Both the position numbers and the translations under genes were made by a program. From the NCBI RefSeq assembly GCF_000142905.1, contig NW_013657666.1:281888-306069 (forward strand): a stretch of 24,182 bases of DNA, in the 5' to 3' direction. The notes beneath the pieces are model-generated. The model searched no databases, was not told where the DNA came from, and was given only the letters and a program-made list of their open reading frames with translations. Numbering within the stretch: position 1 is the first letter of the stretch; each line of letters begins with the position of its first letter. Positions 1 to 9,462 of this stretch are shown one piece after another. The stretch is from Thecamonas trahens ATCC 50062 (taxonomy: Eukaryota; Apusozoa; Apusomonadida; Apusomonadidae).

Positions 1-262
1 CGAGTCTGCCGTCTCGGCCCTCCGCGCCTCGGCCGCGCACCACTCTGGCCTCGCCGCCCTTGTCGACGCGCTCGACCTCGACGCTCTCCGCGCTGCCCTC
101 GCCCCGCACACGGGCCCCATGGCCGCAGAACTCGATCGCACCCGCGCCCTTGTCGCAGACCTGTATGCTGCTGTCAAGGCCGACCCACGACTCGCCGCCT
201 CGCGCAAGCGCGCTGCAGACGAGCCGCCGTCGGCTACAAAGCGCCGCAAGACCCGCGCCTGA
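1..262 (+). CDS. Unknown protein, C-terminal fragment with basic tail (5' partial)
   Basis: The frame beginning at base 2 is open from the window edge to a TGA at 260-262 and gives about 86 residues. The 5' part of the gene lies outside the window and no start codon is needed in this fragment. The peptide is alanine- and leucine-rich, probably helical, and ends in a lysine/arginine-rich tail. That tail (RKRAADEPPSATKRRK) looks like a bipartite nuclear localisation signal, so a nuclear protein is inferred. I do not recognise the family. It converges with the palmitoyltransferase gene, leaving only 19 bases between the two stop codons. Codon use is strongly G/C-ending, like the sure genes nearby, which supports this frame over an overlapping 118-codon frame at 60-416. 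Confidence 0.6.
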   Translation, partial: ESAVSALRASAAHHSGLAALVDALDLDALRAALAPHTGPMAAELDRTRALVADLYAAVKADPRLAASRKRAADEPPSATKRRKTRA

Positions 263-281
263 TCCCGCCCTATCTTTACGT

Positions 282-1409
282 TCACACTGCGCTCCGCCCC
301 GCAGGCCGCCCAGCCACATGAGACCCGCTCAGTCGCGCCCGCACATTGCGCATCGCCTCGCCAAACGTCAGCACAAGGAGCGCCTGCCCGACCTCGGCCT
401 CGGTCCACTGCCGTGACCGCTCGTACACCGTCGCGTTGAGAACCAGTCCCTGGCCCTGGTCGTACAACAGAATCGAGATCCACGCCAGGATAAGCCCACA
501 CAGCATAACTACAAACACGCCATACACATGCACAGAGCACGTGTACCGCAACCATGCTACCGCTCCTGTTGGCGCAGCCTCGTCGAGCACAACGCCCGCG
601 CCGGTCCACACCAACACCATGGCAACCGCAGCCTCCACACTCACCACAAAGCCCAGAAACGGGATCAAGTTCCGCTCCCCCACGCAGTTGTTCAGCCACA
701 CACAGTGGTGGTCAAACCCGGTCACGCACACCTGGCACTTGGAGCAGTGGTGCGTCCGCGCCGGCCGATTCACCCCGCACACCGGGCACACGCTCCAACC
801 CGGTTCCCTGCCCGCCAGCCCGCCCTGCTTGCCTTGTTCGGGCCGAATCCAGCCTGGATCCATCTGCCATGCCGCCACGTAGCACCCGATCTGGACCGCC
901 ACCATTGCCGCCACTGCCCACCCCATCCACGCCGATGGCAGCGCAGGCAGCGCCTCACCGTAGAACACGCCCAGCACAACCACCAGAATCACCGCATACG
1001 CCAGCGGAAAGCCCCATCCACTCCCTCCTTTCTCACCTCTCTTGCCATCCGCGCCTTCTATGCCATGCTCGTTGCCGCTCCCACCCCCATGCCCATGCCC
1101 ATGCCCATCGCAGCACGCCCCGCCGCCGCGCATCGCCCGCAGCTCCGCGAGCGCTGCCCCGCGCCCCACCAGCGCCGCCTCCAGCCCAGGCGTCCGCCCC
1201 GCTGCGTCGCGGCTTGTCAGCGAGCAGCCTGCGTCCATGAGCACACTTGCTGCTACCACGTGCCCACCTGCCAGTGCCGCATGCAGCAGCGTCCGTCCAG
1301 CCGTGTCGCGCAGCGTCGCCAGCGGCACGTCGCCGGCGGCCAACGCCACCAGCGCCTCGCTCCGCCCGCTCGCCGCAGCTGCAAACGCCTCGGCCGCCAC
1401 ACTGCCCAT
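282..1409 (-). CDS. Ankyrin-repeat DHHC palmitoyltransferase
   Basis: The 375-residue product is a protein S-acyltransferase that would transfer palmitate from CoA to protein cysteines at a membrane. Residues about 30-95 hold one clear and one degenerate ankyrin repeat (AGRTLLHAALAGGH). A Gly/His-rich stretch follows (100-128), then two membrane spans (134-152, 161-181). The DPG motif sits directly after span 2 (184-186). The cysteine-rich DHHC domain covers 208-245, with the catalytic DHHC at 233-236, and two further spans follow (250-270, 290-315). A TxxE-type motif (NATVYE, 325-330) matches the conserved C-terminal motif of the family. Ankyrin plus DHHC resembles the ZDHHC13/17 (HIP14) branch, but only one to two repeats are visible instead of about seven. 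The ATG at 1407-1409 has only 88 bases between it and the PKS stop codon, so its promoter is very short or lies in the PKS 3' end. All catalytic residues are present. Protein substrates are unknown. Confidence 0.93.
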   Translation of the reverse strand: MGSVAAEAFAAAASGRSEALVALAAGDVPLATLRDTAGRTLLHAALAGGHVVAASVLMDAGCSLTSRDAAGRTPGLEAALVGRGAALAELRAMRGGGACCDGHGHGHGGGSGNEHGIEGADGKRGEKGGSGWGFPLAYAVILVVVLGVFYGEALPALPSAWMGWAVAAMVAVQIGCYVAAWQMDPGWIRPEQGKQGGLAGREPGWSVCPVCGVNRPARTHHCSKCQVCVTGFDHHCVWLNNCVGERNLIPFLGFVVSVEAAVAMVLVWTGAGVVLDEAAPTGAVAWLRYTCSVHVYGVFVVMLCGLILAWISILLYDQGQGLVLNATVYERSRQWTEAEVGQALLVLTFGEAMRNVRARLSGSHVAGRPAGRSAV

Positions 1410-1497
1410 GCCTCAAGCGTTTGTTACTATTACCCACGCCCTCCCCAGCGCTTGGCGGTGCTCTGCTTCACGTTGGCGTAGGCGTCCGAAAAAAGCG

Positions 1498-2614
1498 TCA
1501 AGCGTTGCGCAGCTTGAGCACAAGTCCCTCCACGCACAGGCCCGGGCCAAACGAGAGCGAGACAGCGAGCTGCCCATCGCCGCTCGCCCCGCTTGCCCGG
1601 CGCTCCTCGTCGAGTACGCAGATGACTGTGCCCGACGAAACGTTGCCCTGCCGCGCGAGGACCGCCCGCGACGATGCCGTGTGCTCCGCAGTGAGCCCGA
1701 GCGTCCGCTCGATGCCCTTGATGATGGCGATGCCGCCCGGGTGGAGCGGCCACCGCATCGACGCCAGCGGATACGGTCCGGCCCGGCCCGGCAGCGCCTT
1801 GGCCAGCAGCGAGTCGACAAAGTTGCCCACCGAGCCCTCAATCTGCGACGGGATGTCCGCCGAGAGCTCGACCACCATTCCGTCCGCAGACGCATTCCAT
1901 GTCATCATGTCGCGCGTGCCCGGGATTGTGAACGCCTCGGTGGCGAGGATCTCGTACACCACCCGCTCTGACGCACGCACTCCTGCCGACGCCCCCACCA
2001 CCGCCGCAGACGCGCCGTCGCCAAAAATTGCCGCCGCCACAATGTTGTCCACCCGCGGATCGAGCTGCATGTGCAACGTGCACAGCTCGCAGCACACGCA
2101 GAGGATGCGGTACGACGGGTCCAGTGCCGCAATCGCCCGCGCTGTCTTGAGCGCAGAGTGCCCACCAAAGCATCCCATCATCAGCACGGACAACCTCTGC
2201 GTCGTCGGCTCGAGCCCGAGTTCCTGAATCACCTCGTACGCCAGCCCTGGATTGAGCATCCCGGTGCATGAGACTCCGATGACGTGGGTGATTTCTGAGA
2301 GCTCGCCGCCCCAGTCGGCCACCGCCGCCCGCGCCGCCCGCGCCGCAAGCTGAGGCGCGTGCGCCTTGTACAACGCCACGCGCTCCTCCACCTTGGCCGA
2401 CGCCTCCTTCTCCAGGTTGTTGAAAAACGCTCGCCAGTCTGGAATGACCGTGAACCGCCCCTCCACCGTAGAGTTGGCCACAATCCGCTTCAGCCGCGCC
2501 GCGTCCACGTCTGCCATCTCGAACAGCTCCACCACGTTCTCCACAAACTCGTCGGCCGAAAAGTACGTCGTTGGCACCGCCCAGCCGAGGCCCATGATCG
2601 CCGACTCGCCGCAA
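1498..2614 (-). other. Type III PKS (chalcone-synthase-like) domain of the hybrid PKS
   Basis: This is the C-terminal domain of about 370 residues, the usual size of a free-standing type III synthase. The nucleophilic Cys is in [10 protein letters not shown] (codon 2170-2172). The His is in WPLHPGG (codon 1741-1743). The Asn is in QGNVSSGT (codon 1642-1644). Together they form the complete Cys-His-Asn triad of the family. The C-terminal SFGPGL loop corresponds to the GFGPG loop, with Gly replaced by Ser. The domain would extend a starter with malonyl-CoA and cyclise the product. Because it is covalently tethered after the ACP, its natural starter is probably the ACP-bound acyl chain rather than a free acyl-CoA (inference from Steely enzymes). 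Cavity residues cannot be read reliably by eye, so pyrone, resorcinol and phloroglucinol products all remain possible. Confidence 0.92.
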
Positions 2615-5600
2615 ATCTCAGCTTCAGCCTCGGCCTCAGCCTCGGCCTCGGCCTCAGCCTCAGCCTCGGCCTCAGCCTCAGCCTCGGCCTCAGCCTCAGC
2701 CTCAGCGTCAGCCTCAGCCTCGGCCTCAGCCTCAATTTCATCGCGACCGCTGTCCACAATCGGGTGTGCTGCTGAGGGCGATGTAGCCTGCGCGACCGTT
2801 GCCGCTGGCTCGGACTCCAGCTCATGCTCGTGCTCTGGCTCATGCTCGGGCTTGTTGACCTCTATCCCCTTTTCTCCTGCCCGTCCGCCAGCGGCCGGCC
2901 GCGATCCAATGCTTGTCGCCCGCTCCCGCAGCTCCGCGAGCGTGACACCAGCAAGCTCCGCCAGGGGCGCGTCAACGCCAAACTGCTCAGACAGTACGCT
3001 CTGGAGCTCGGTCACCATTATCGAGTCGATGCCCAGCTCCTGCAGCGCCACATGCTCGTCGACTTGCGAGGCAGAGCTAAAGCCCAGAATCCGCGCAACC
3101 GCATCGCCGAGATCCTCGTCGCCGCGGCCGCTAGCAGCCTCCGACACCACTACGTTAGGCACAAAGCATGCCGCAATCGTCGGCGCTGCACTCCGCCCCA
3201 GCACTTGCGCCACGCCCTCAAACACAGACTCGGCAGACTGCAAACCCACGAGGAACCGCCCGGTGTCGGCCACCCCTCGAGCATGCCCACGCCGGCCACA
3301 CCGCCGACCTGCATCGCAAGACCGGGCCATCCGGCTGCAACACGCGCCGCCACAACCTCTTCCATCGCCGCATTGGCAAGCCCATACGCGCTCTGCCCGG
3401 CGTTGCCCAGCCCGGCCACCACAGATGAAAACGCAACGAAAAAGGCTGCGGTGCCTCCCACAGCCTCGCTCAGCACACGCGCTCCCTCAACCTTGGCCGC
3501 CCATGCTCCCTCGACCTGAGCTGCCCCAGTGTTGGCCAGCGCGCCATCAGCAAGCACGCCCGCAAGGTGGAACACGCCGTCGATCCCACTTGCCTCGCCC
3601 GCAATCAGCGCCTCAACCGCCTCCGCATCGGTCACGTCCACCGCCACTGCCGCCACGCTCGCTCCCAGTTCCTCAAGGCCCTGCACCGCCCGCACCTGCC
3701 ACCGGCTCTGAACCCCACGTCGCGACAGCAAGACAAGCCGCCTCACCCCGCATCGCAACACCAGCCACCGCGCGAGCTCGAGGCCCACTCCGCCAAGCCC
3801 ACCGGAGATCAGCACCGTGTTGGCGGTCGAGAGCACGCGCGGGAGCCCGGCAGTGACAGGCACGCCTCCGTTCGCCGCCTCGCTCACCTCCAGTAGCACC
3901 TTGCCCACATGCTTCCCACGCGCCATGTACCGAAAGGCAGCCTCGACCTCGCCGGCAGCAAACGTCGTTGCCGGCAGCGGGACCACCTCGCCGCTCGCCA
4001 GACCCTCGACCACCAGCGCGTGTACAGGCGCCCAAAGCGCCTCGTCGCTCATCACCTGGTCGAGGTCAATGCCATGGAACGCCGTGTTCCGCACAAATGC
4101 CCCGAGCCCGACTTGCGTGTCCATCATCAAGTCATACTTGCCGATCTCCAAGAACGCGCCGTGCGGCGCTACAAGCCGCAGCGACGCAGCAAGCTTGTCG
4201 CCGGCAAGCGAGTTGAGAACCAGGTCAACTCCTCGCCCGTTCGTCGCCTCCAGCACCGCCCGCTCAAAAGCCGTCGACCGCGAGTGGAGAACGTGCTCCA
4301 CAGCGAGCGCCGGGTAGCGCTCCAGCAGAAACGCCACCTTGGCGTTGTTACCCACAGAGGTAAAGACCTGCGCGCCACGCGCAAGGGCAATCCGGATAGC
4401 AGCCTGGCCCACTCCACCCGAGCCCGAGTGAATGAGCACGCTCTGGCCGGCTTTCAACCCCCGCGCACAACAAGCGCATAGTATGCCGTAGCATACACCA
4501 CAGGCACCGTCGCCGCCTCTTCCAGACTCATCCCAGCAGGAACCTCCCACACAAACCGCTCGTCGGTATCCACACGGCTCGCCAGCGCACGCCGCCCGAG
4601 TCCCATAACACGCCGCATGCCGCCGCCCGCAACCGTTCCGGAAAACTCAAATCCAAGCTCGCCGCCAGACAGCCCGTACCCGGCAACTTCTTTGCTCAGC
4701 TTACCCGACGCGAGCATCACATCCTTAAAGTTGAGCGCACCGTACGCAACATCAACAGCAAGCCCCGAGGCAGGGCTGCTCTCGCTCTCTGGCGACTCAA
4801 ACCACCCCAGCGATGAGAGTTGCCCGCGCGTCGCCACGTCAACAACAGCCCGCACTCGCCCGTCGACAGCAGCCACCGGCACACAAGGCTCGGCGCTCTC
4901 GTCGAGCGGAATGTGCCGCCGCACGCATACACGGGCCTTGCTGTCGACTTCAACAACGCCGCGAGAGACACACGGCCCGCGATCAACGACCGCAAGTGCC
5001 TCCGCTGCGCTCATTTCGCTCGGCTTGACCACAAACAGCACCCGCGCCGCCCACCGCAACAGCCCAGCCTCCTTCAGCACGCAGCGTCCAAGCCCAACCC
5101 CACCGGCCTCGGCGTTGACAACAACTCGGACCACGCTCTCGCTCTCGGTACCCTCGGCCGCGCTCAGTAGCGACTCGCGCCACGACTCAAACTGGCCCAA
5201 CTCCGCCAGCTCGGTACTCACGTCGACCGTAGCCGCAGGCTCGCCCACCCTCCGCGCCCATGCCCGCCACACCGTGCCATCGCTGCTAGCCAGTGCGCAC
5301 AACAGACGCCAGTGCGCTAGCTCGTTCTCGCCAACACTGGCGGTTGTCAGAGCATACCCTGCGGCGCTATCGCACCCACTGAGCGCGTTCGCGTCCGAAA
5401 CCCAGCAGACCGTCGTCTCGCCCGGCTCGGCCTCGGTCAACTTCGCCACCGGGCGGGCAACCACAAGGCCGTAGGTCAGCGCTGCACTCGCCACCTCGTC
5501 TCTGCTCACCTCAGGACACTCTTCATCCATCGCCACTGCCAGTACCAGCGGGCGGCCACGCTCGCTCCCGGCATCCTGTGCCACCACGCTCAGCGCCAGC

Positions 5601-8600
5601 CCAAGACCGGCGGCGCTCGTGGTGCGTGAGCCTAGAGCTCCGTTGAGCGCCACTCGCACGACGCCGTCGACACGCGGTTGCTGGCCGCTCTTTCGCGGAG
5701 CGGAAGCCCAGCAAAAGCCGGCCATAGACATGCCGGGCGCGGTCGCACCACGCAAGACCTCGTCACGGGCCATCCGCCAGCCACCAGCAAGCATCGCCTC
5801 CGCCAAAGCGCTCGGGGCCACCCGCAGCTCTCGGACACGTGTTGGCACCCGCAGCTGCCGATCGCTCGACGCCAGCGCCACGAGCTGCAGCGCCGCATCC
5901 AAGCACACGGTGACGCCGCCAAAGACCGAGCCGCGCCACGGTTTGGTCATTCCGACAGTGCCGCCGCCCTCAGCCCGCGCCAGCGACACAAAGTCGCCGC
6001 TGTACTCGTAGCCCTTGAGCCGCAACTCGCGGTAGATGTCGCTCGCCTCGAGCCACTGGGACTCTTCAGCCTCGCCATTCGACACCTTTTCGCTTGCCTC
6101 ATCTTCATCACTCTCGACCAGCGTCAGCACGCCCCTTGCCACAACACCGGCCTCGGTCGCGATCTCAAACGCGCCCGACGCTTCCAGCACCGACACTCGG
6201 ATCTTGACCTCGCCGCTGCTCGGCACAACTACCGGCCGGGCAATGACAAAGTCCGAAAGCACAAAGCCCGGCACCTCGCATTGCGGACCGAGCGGAGCAG
6301 CCAGCGCCGGAACCAGTCCGTCGAGCCTCGCAGGCACAACGCTACAGCCGCTGGCAGACCCGCGCCCGGCCCGCGCCAGCACCGCGGACCACGCCAGCGC
6401 AATGTAGCCCGAGGCTGGGAAAAGGACCCGCCCGTCGATGACATGGCCAGCCACAAAGCCAAACGGCGAGTCGTCCGCGAGGCTGACAGTAAACTCGGGT
6501 GCGGCGCCCGGAAGCCGCTCGTTGCGGTGCCGGATGACGTGCCACGGCTGCGCATCCCATGCCACAAGCGTCCTCAGCCGCGGCACACGCGCGTGTAGTG
6601 GCAGTCGGCGTGCAGCGTCGACCATCGCGCTGGCATCGCCACCCATCGCGCGAGGCAGTCGCTCCAGCAATGGCTGAGCATCCAACCCCGCTGCATACAG
6701 CTGTCCAACGCCAGTCAGCACCGCGCTGTCGCCACGGACGCCCTTGCGCGTGAGGCCGACAACTCGGCTCTCCCCCGCAGATGTCATGGCCTTGAGCAGC
6801 TTGACAAAGATCGACGACGGCCCGATCTCAATGACGCAGCAGCGGTCAGGAACCTGGGCTACCGCCGGCGCAAACGCCACTGGCGCCACAAAGTTGCGCA
6901 CAAAGTACTCGGCGTCGGCAAACTCGCCAGCCTCTCCGCCAGAAGTAGAGATGAACGACGGCGCGAGTGCAGCCGGTGCCGAAAGCACGCTCACCAGCTT
7001 CTGCCGCAAGCTCTCGGCTGCACTCGCCACAAGTGGCGTGTGAAAGGCAACGCCCGACGAATTGACCTCGCGCACAAACACATCGTCGCTCCGCAGCAGC
7101 TCCAGGCACTGCGCCATTCCAGCGCAGGTGCCCGACAGCGTCACCGACGTCGGTCCGTTGTGGCAGGCCAACCAGACTTGGCCGCTGAGCTCGTCGTGAG
7201 CGGCCAGAAACGCATTTGCGGCGTCCCAGGAGAGGCCGACCGCGGCCATGGCACCCGGCGCAGACAACGACGCCTCGGCCGCTGCCACGCCACGCCAGAA
7301 CGCAACTTGCATCGCTTGCCTGACGTCCAAGCCCCCAGCAGCGGCAGCAGCGGCAATCTCGCCGGCCGAGTGGCCAAGCACCGCCGCCGGCGCGACCAGC
7401 CCGAGCTCCGCCAGCAGCGCAGTGAGCGCAAGCTGGCTAGCAGTCAGCGTGAGGTAGCCTATCACAGGATTGGCCAGTGCCTCCTCGTCCAGCGTGTCAA
7501 ACAGCGCAACAAGGTCGGCCGCACCAGCCGGCACATGCACAGGCGCACTCGTCACTAGCGGCGCCACCGCTGACGAGGCCTCGGCCAGCACCGCCGCCAC
7601 TGCCGGAAACGCTTGCGCAGTCCCGGCCATCATGCCTGCCCACTGGGTGCCCATGCCGTTGAACACAAAAGCGTAGCGGGTGAGCGGCGAAGCAGGCGCC
7701 GGTGGTCGCAGCTTGACTGCGCCACCGGCGTCGCTCTCTTGCTGCGGCCATATGAGGCCAGTCCGGAACGGATACCGAGTCACTGGCGCGCTGCCAAACA
7801 GGCTGGCCAGCCGGTCGCTCAGTGCGGCCGGACGAGCGAGCTCGCCGGTGTAGCTCTGTAGGAGCTGGACGACCTCGGCTCTGAGCGCGGCAAGCCCATC
7901 CTGCGTCCGCGACGCCAGCGGATACATCATGTGGGGGGAGGCACCGTCGATTGGTCGGCGCTGTCGTCAGCGGCTCGTGCGGGCTGCGGGGCGCGCACCA
8001 GAGCGTGTGCATTGGTGCCACCAAAGCCAAATGAGGAGATGGCAACCAGGCCGCCGCGCCATGGCGTCGGCTGGGTAACCACTCGCATGGTCCCTGAAAG
8101 TAGCGCTGGGATCTTGGGATTCGGCTGGGTGTAGTGAAGGTTAGGTGGAAGCACGCCGGCGCGGGCAGCGAGGCAGACCTTGATGATGCCGGCGAGACCA
8201 GAAACGTTCTCGCAGTGGCCCATGTTCGACTTGACCGATCCAACGAGCAGCGGGTTCTCCGGCGAGCGGCTGAGCACGTGCTTGACAAACACTTCGTCGA
8301 GCGCGTTGGCCTCGACCGAGTCGCCGGCCTGGGTTCCGGTCCCGTGGGCCTCGACATAGACGACGTCTTCGGGCGTCGCGCCGGCGGCGGCGAGGCAAGA
8401 TCGAATGAGTGCAACCTGCGCATCGCTGGATGGATAGGTGATGCCCTGCGGAGTATAGCCGTCGTTGTTGCATGCTGCAACAAGGAGGTCGAGGTAAGCG
8501 TTGCGGGCAGTGTCGGCAGCGTCAAGGACAATGGCAGCAATGCCCTCGGCGCGGACGTAGCCGTTGGCCGACGCATCAAACGTCTTGCAAGCTCCGTCGG

Positions 8601-9462
8601 GCGAGAGCATGTTGAGCTTGTCAAAGGCGACCGACCGGGTCGGGATGAGCTGGATGTTGACACCGCCCACAATTGCCCGCTCGCACTCGCCGGACCGCAG
8701 CGCGGCGAGCGCCATCGCCAGCGCCACCATGCCGGACGAGCATGCCGTGTCCACCGTGAGCGACGGGCCGTGAAGGTCGTAAAAGTATGAAATGCGGTTG
8801 GAGAACATGTTGAGCAGACACCCGGTGTGCTCGTAGCCCGTGATGGCGGTGGCATCCTCGAGCAGGTCAAAGTGCGAGTCCGAGAACGAACCTGCCACCC
8901 AGACTCCGGTTGAGCTTCCGGCCAGCTCGTCCAGCGTCCACCCAGCATCAGTCACAGCCTCATGGGTGGCGTGCAGCAGCAGCCGCAGCTGTGGGTCCAT
9001 CTTGTCCGCCGCCTTGCCTGTCACCGCAAAGAACCTGGCGTCAAACTCGGCGATCGACGGCAGCTTGCCTGACCGCGCAGGCAGTGACCGCGCGTCCATT
9101 GTGTCCATGTCCTGTCCACCCGCCCGCCCACGTCATCACCACCACCACCACCGCGACACAGAACTTGCATGAGTCTCTAACCTCTGCTCACCTCTGCTCT
9201 TCTCAGCGACTCTGTCCACGCCTTCACGCCCGACTCCATTGGGTCAGCGGGGGATGCCCCAGCCACTTCTTGGTGGCGTCAGCGAGCGACCTCGACCTTC
9301 CTCAGGGCCGGCAACAAGCCACCCGTCACCGCCGTCACGTACCCACCGGCGGTCGTCAGCGGTGACCATGTCAGTGCCAGCGACAAGGTTGGCAAAGAAC
9401 GTCTCTGCATCTTCGGACTCTGGGAATCGGCATGAGAGGCCCGAGATCACGACCTTGGCCAT
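1498..9462 (-). CDS. Steely-like hybrid type I FAS/PKS fused to a type III PKS
   Basis: Joining one intron and three frame breaks gives a protein of about 2,578 residues (my arithmetic). KS spans about 1-420: Cys164 in DTACSSG, His296 in EAHGTG, His339 in NMGHCE. AT spans about 519-819, with Ser622 in GHSAGE, an Arg in FWRG, and VAFH at the specificity position, which suggests malonyl use. DH has His930 in [10 protein letters not shown] and Asp1112 in DAALQ. A region of about 300 residues without a visible SAM-binding motif follows. ER (about 1440-1780) has [10 protein letters not shown] and the NADPH loop [13 protein letters not shown] (about 1805-1990) has GGLGGVG with Ser1937, Tyr1950 and Asn1954. 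The ACP has LGIDSIM with Ser2071. A Glu-Ala linker covers 2166-2207. The type III synthase (about 2210-2578) has Cys2355, His2498 and Asn2531. KS through KR read like animal fatty acid synthase, but there is no thioesterase; the type III domain takes its place. In Dictyostelium Steely enzymes the type III domain accepts the ACP-bound chain and makes aromatic polyketides. The product here is unknown. The ATG at 9460-9462 starts directly on the KS N-terminus ([11 protein letters not shown]). Confidence 0.9.
2616..2739 (+). repeat. Hexanucleotide repeat encoding a Glu-Ala linker in the PKS
   Basis: About twenty tandem copies of a six-base unit (GCCTCG or GCCTCA on the plus strand) encode an almost perfect (Glu-Ala)n run on the minus strand, broken by one Asp. 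It lies between the ACP and the type III domain, after a His/Glu-rich segment (EHEPEHEHE). The two alternating unit variants are third-position synonymous changes, so the peptide is conserved while the DNA varies. It probably forms a charged flexible or helical tether between the two catalytic parts. Repeat number may vary between strains. Confidence 0.95.
3273..3276 (-). other. Frame break 3 in the PKS (KR end), G4 run on coding strand
   Basis: The KR frame reads through VAGVGMLEG and then becomes non-homologous (WPTPGGSS) for about 40 codons. The frame carrying VADTGRF and the ACP takes over at the same spot. The deficit is one base in a four-G run of the coding strand. The downstream frame has no ATG close to the ACP, so it is not an independent gene. 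Confidence 0.75.
4458..4462 (-). other. Frame break 2 in the PKS (inside ER), G5 run on coding strand
   Basis: The AT-DH-ER frame ends in YYALVVRGG followed by TGA. The next frame continues with [15 protein letters not shown]. In animal-FAS-type enoyl reductases these segments are contiguous. The deficit is again one base, located in a five-G run of the coding strand. The NADPH-binding loop lies just downstream and is intact. Confidence 0.8.
7933..7938 (-). other. Frame break 1 in the PKS (KS-AT linker), C6 run on coding strand
   Basis: The KS frame stops at a TGA right after VPPPT, while the AT frame begins at the next base with MMYPLASRT, the linker typical of this enzyme class. The two frames differ by one missing base, and the only run there is the six-C tract on the coding strand. 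One further C would make the reading continuous. No domain sequence is missing on either side. The likely cause is an undercalled homopolymer; a real mutation or ribosomal slippage is less likely. Confidence 0.75.
9112..9342 (-). other. Probable intron in the KS domain of the PKS
   Basis: The first 40 codons (9343-9462) end with ADDRRW, a conserved KS position. The KS resumes at 9111 just before SLPARSGKL, which in animal-FAS-like KS domains follows ADDRRW after only a few residues. The intervening 231 bases begin GTACGT and end GGACAG on the coding strand, and removing them keeps the frame (phase 0). The same frame read through would hit a stop after 72 codons. The donor is good. The acceptor is weaker, since the sequence before it is G-rich with no pyrimidine tract, so the exact 3' end may differ by a few codons. 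This is the only intron in the window that conserved protein sequence demands. Confidence 0.7.

Noticed and set aside
60-416. 118-codon plus-strand frame near the window start
   Set aside because: It is Pro/Arg/Ser-rich shadow sequence, overlaps the 3' end of the palmitoyltransferase gene, and is out of frame with the better-supported partial gene ending at 262.
1414-1466. CAAGCG...CGCTTG inverted repeat between the PKS and the palmitoyltransferase gene
   Set aside because: Six-base arms about 30 bases apart are expected by chance in a window of this size.
2616-2739. CRISPR-like or minisatellite array
   Set aside because: The unit is six bases with no unique spacers and encodes an in-frame Glu-Ala linker, so it is a coding microsatellite.
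1498-3330. A separate type III PKS gene independent of the type I PKS
   Set aside because: The same frame contains the ACP and the end of the KR domain before the type III domain, with no stop or promoter-like gap between them.
2366-3856. 496-codon plus-strand frame antisense to the PKS
   Set aside because: It is Ser/Ala/Pro/Arg low-complexity shadow created by the repeat and by GC-rich codon use; no domain is visible.
7889-7960. A 44-base intron (GTGCCT...ACGCAG) as the explanation of the KS-AT frame break
   Set aside because: It would restore the frame but would delete the YPLASRT segment, which fits the conserved KS-AT linker. A one-base deficit in the C6 run loses nothing and matches the three other breaks.
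1498-9462. The PKS gene as a pseudogene
   Set aside because: Catalytic residues of all seven domains are intact and the frames stay open over thousands of bases apart from three identical-type one-base deficits in homopolymers.
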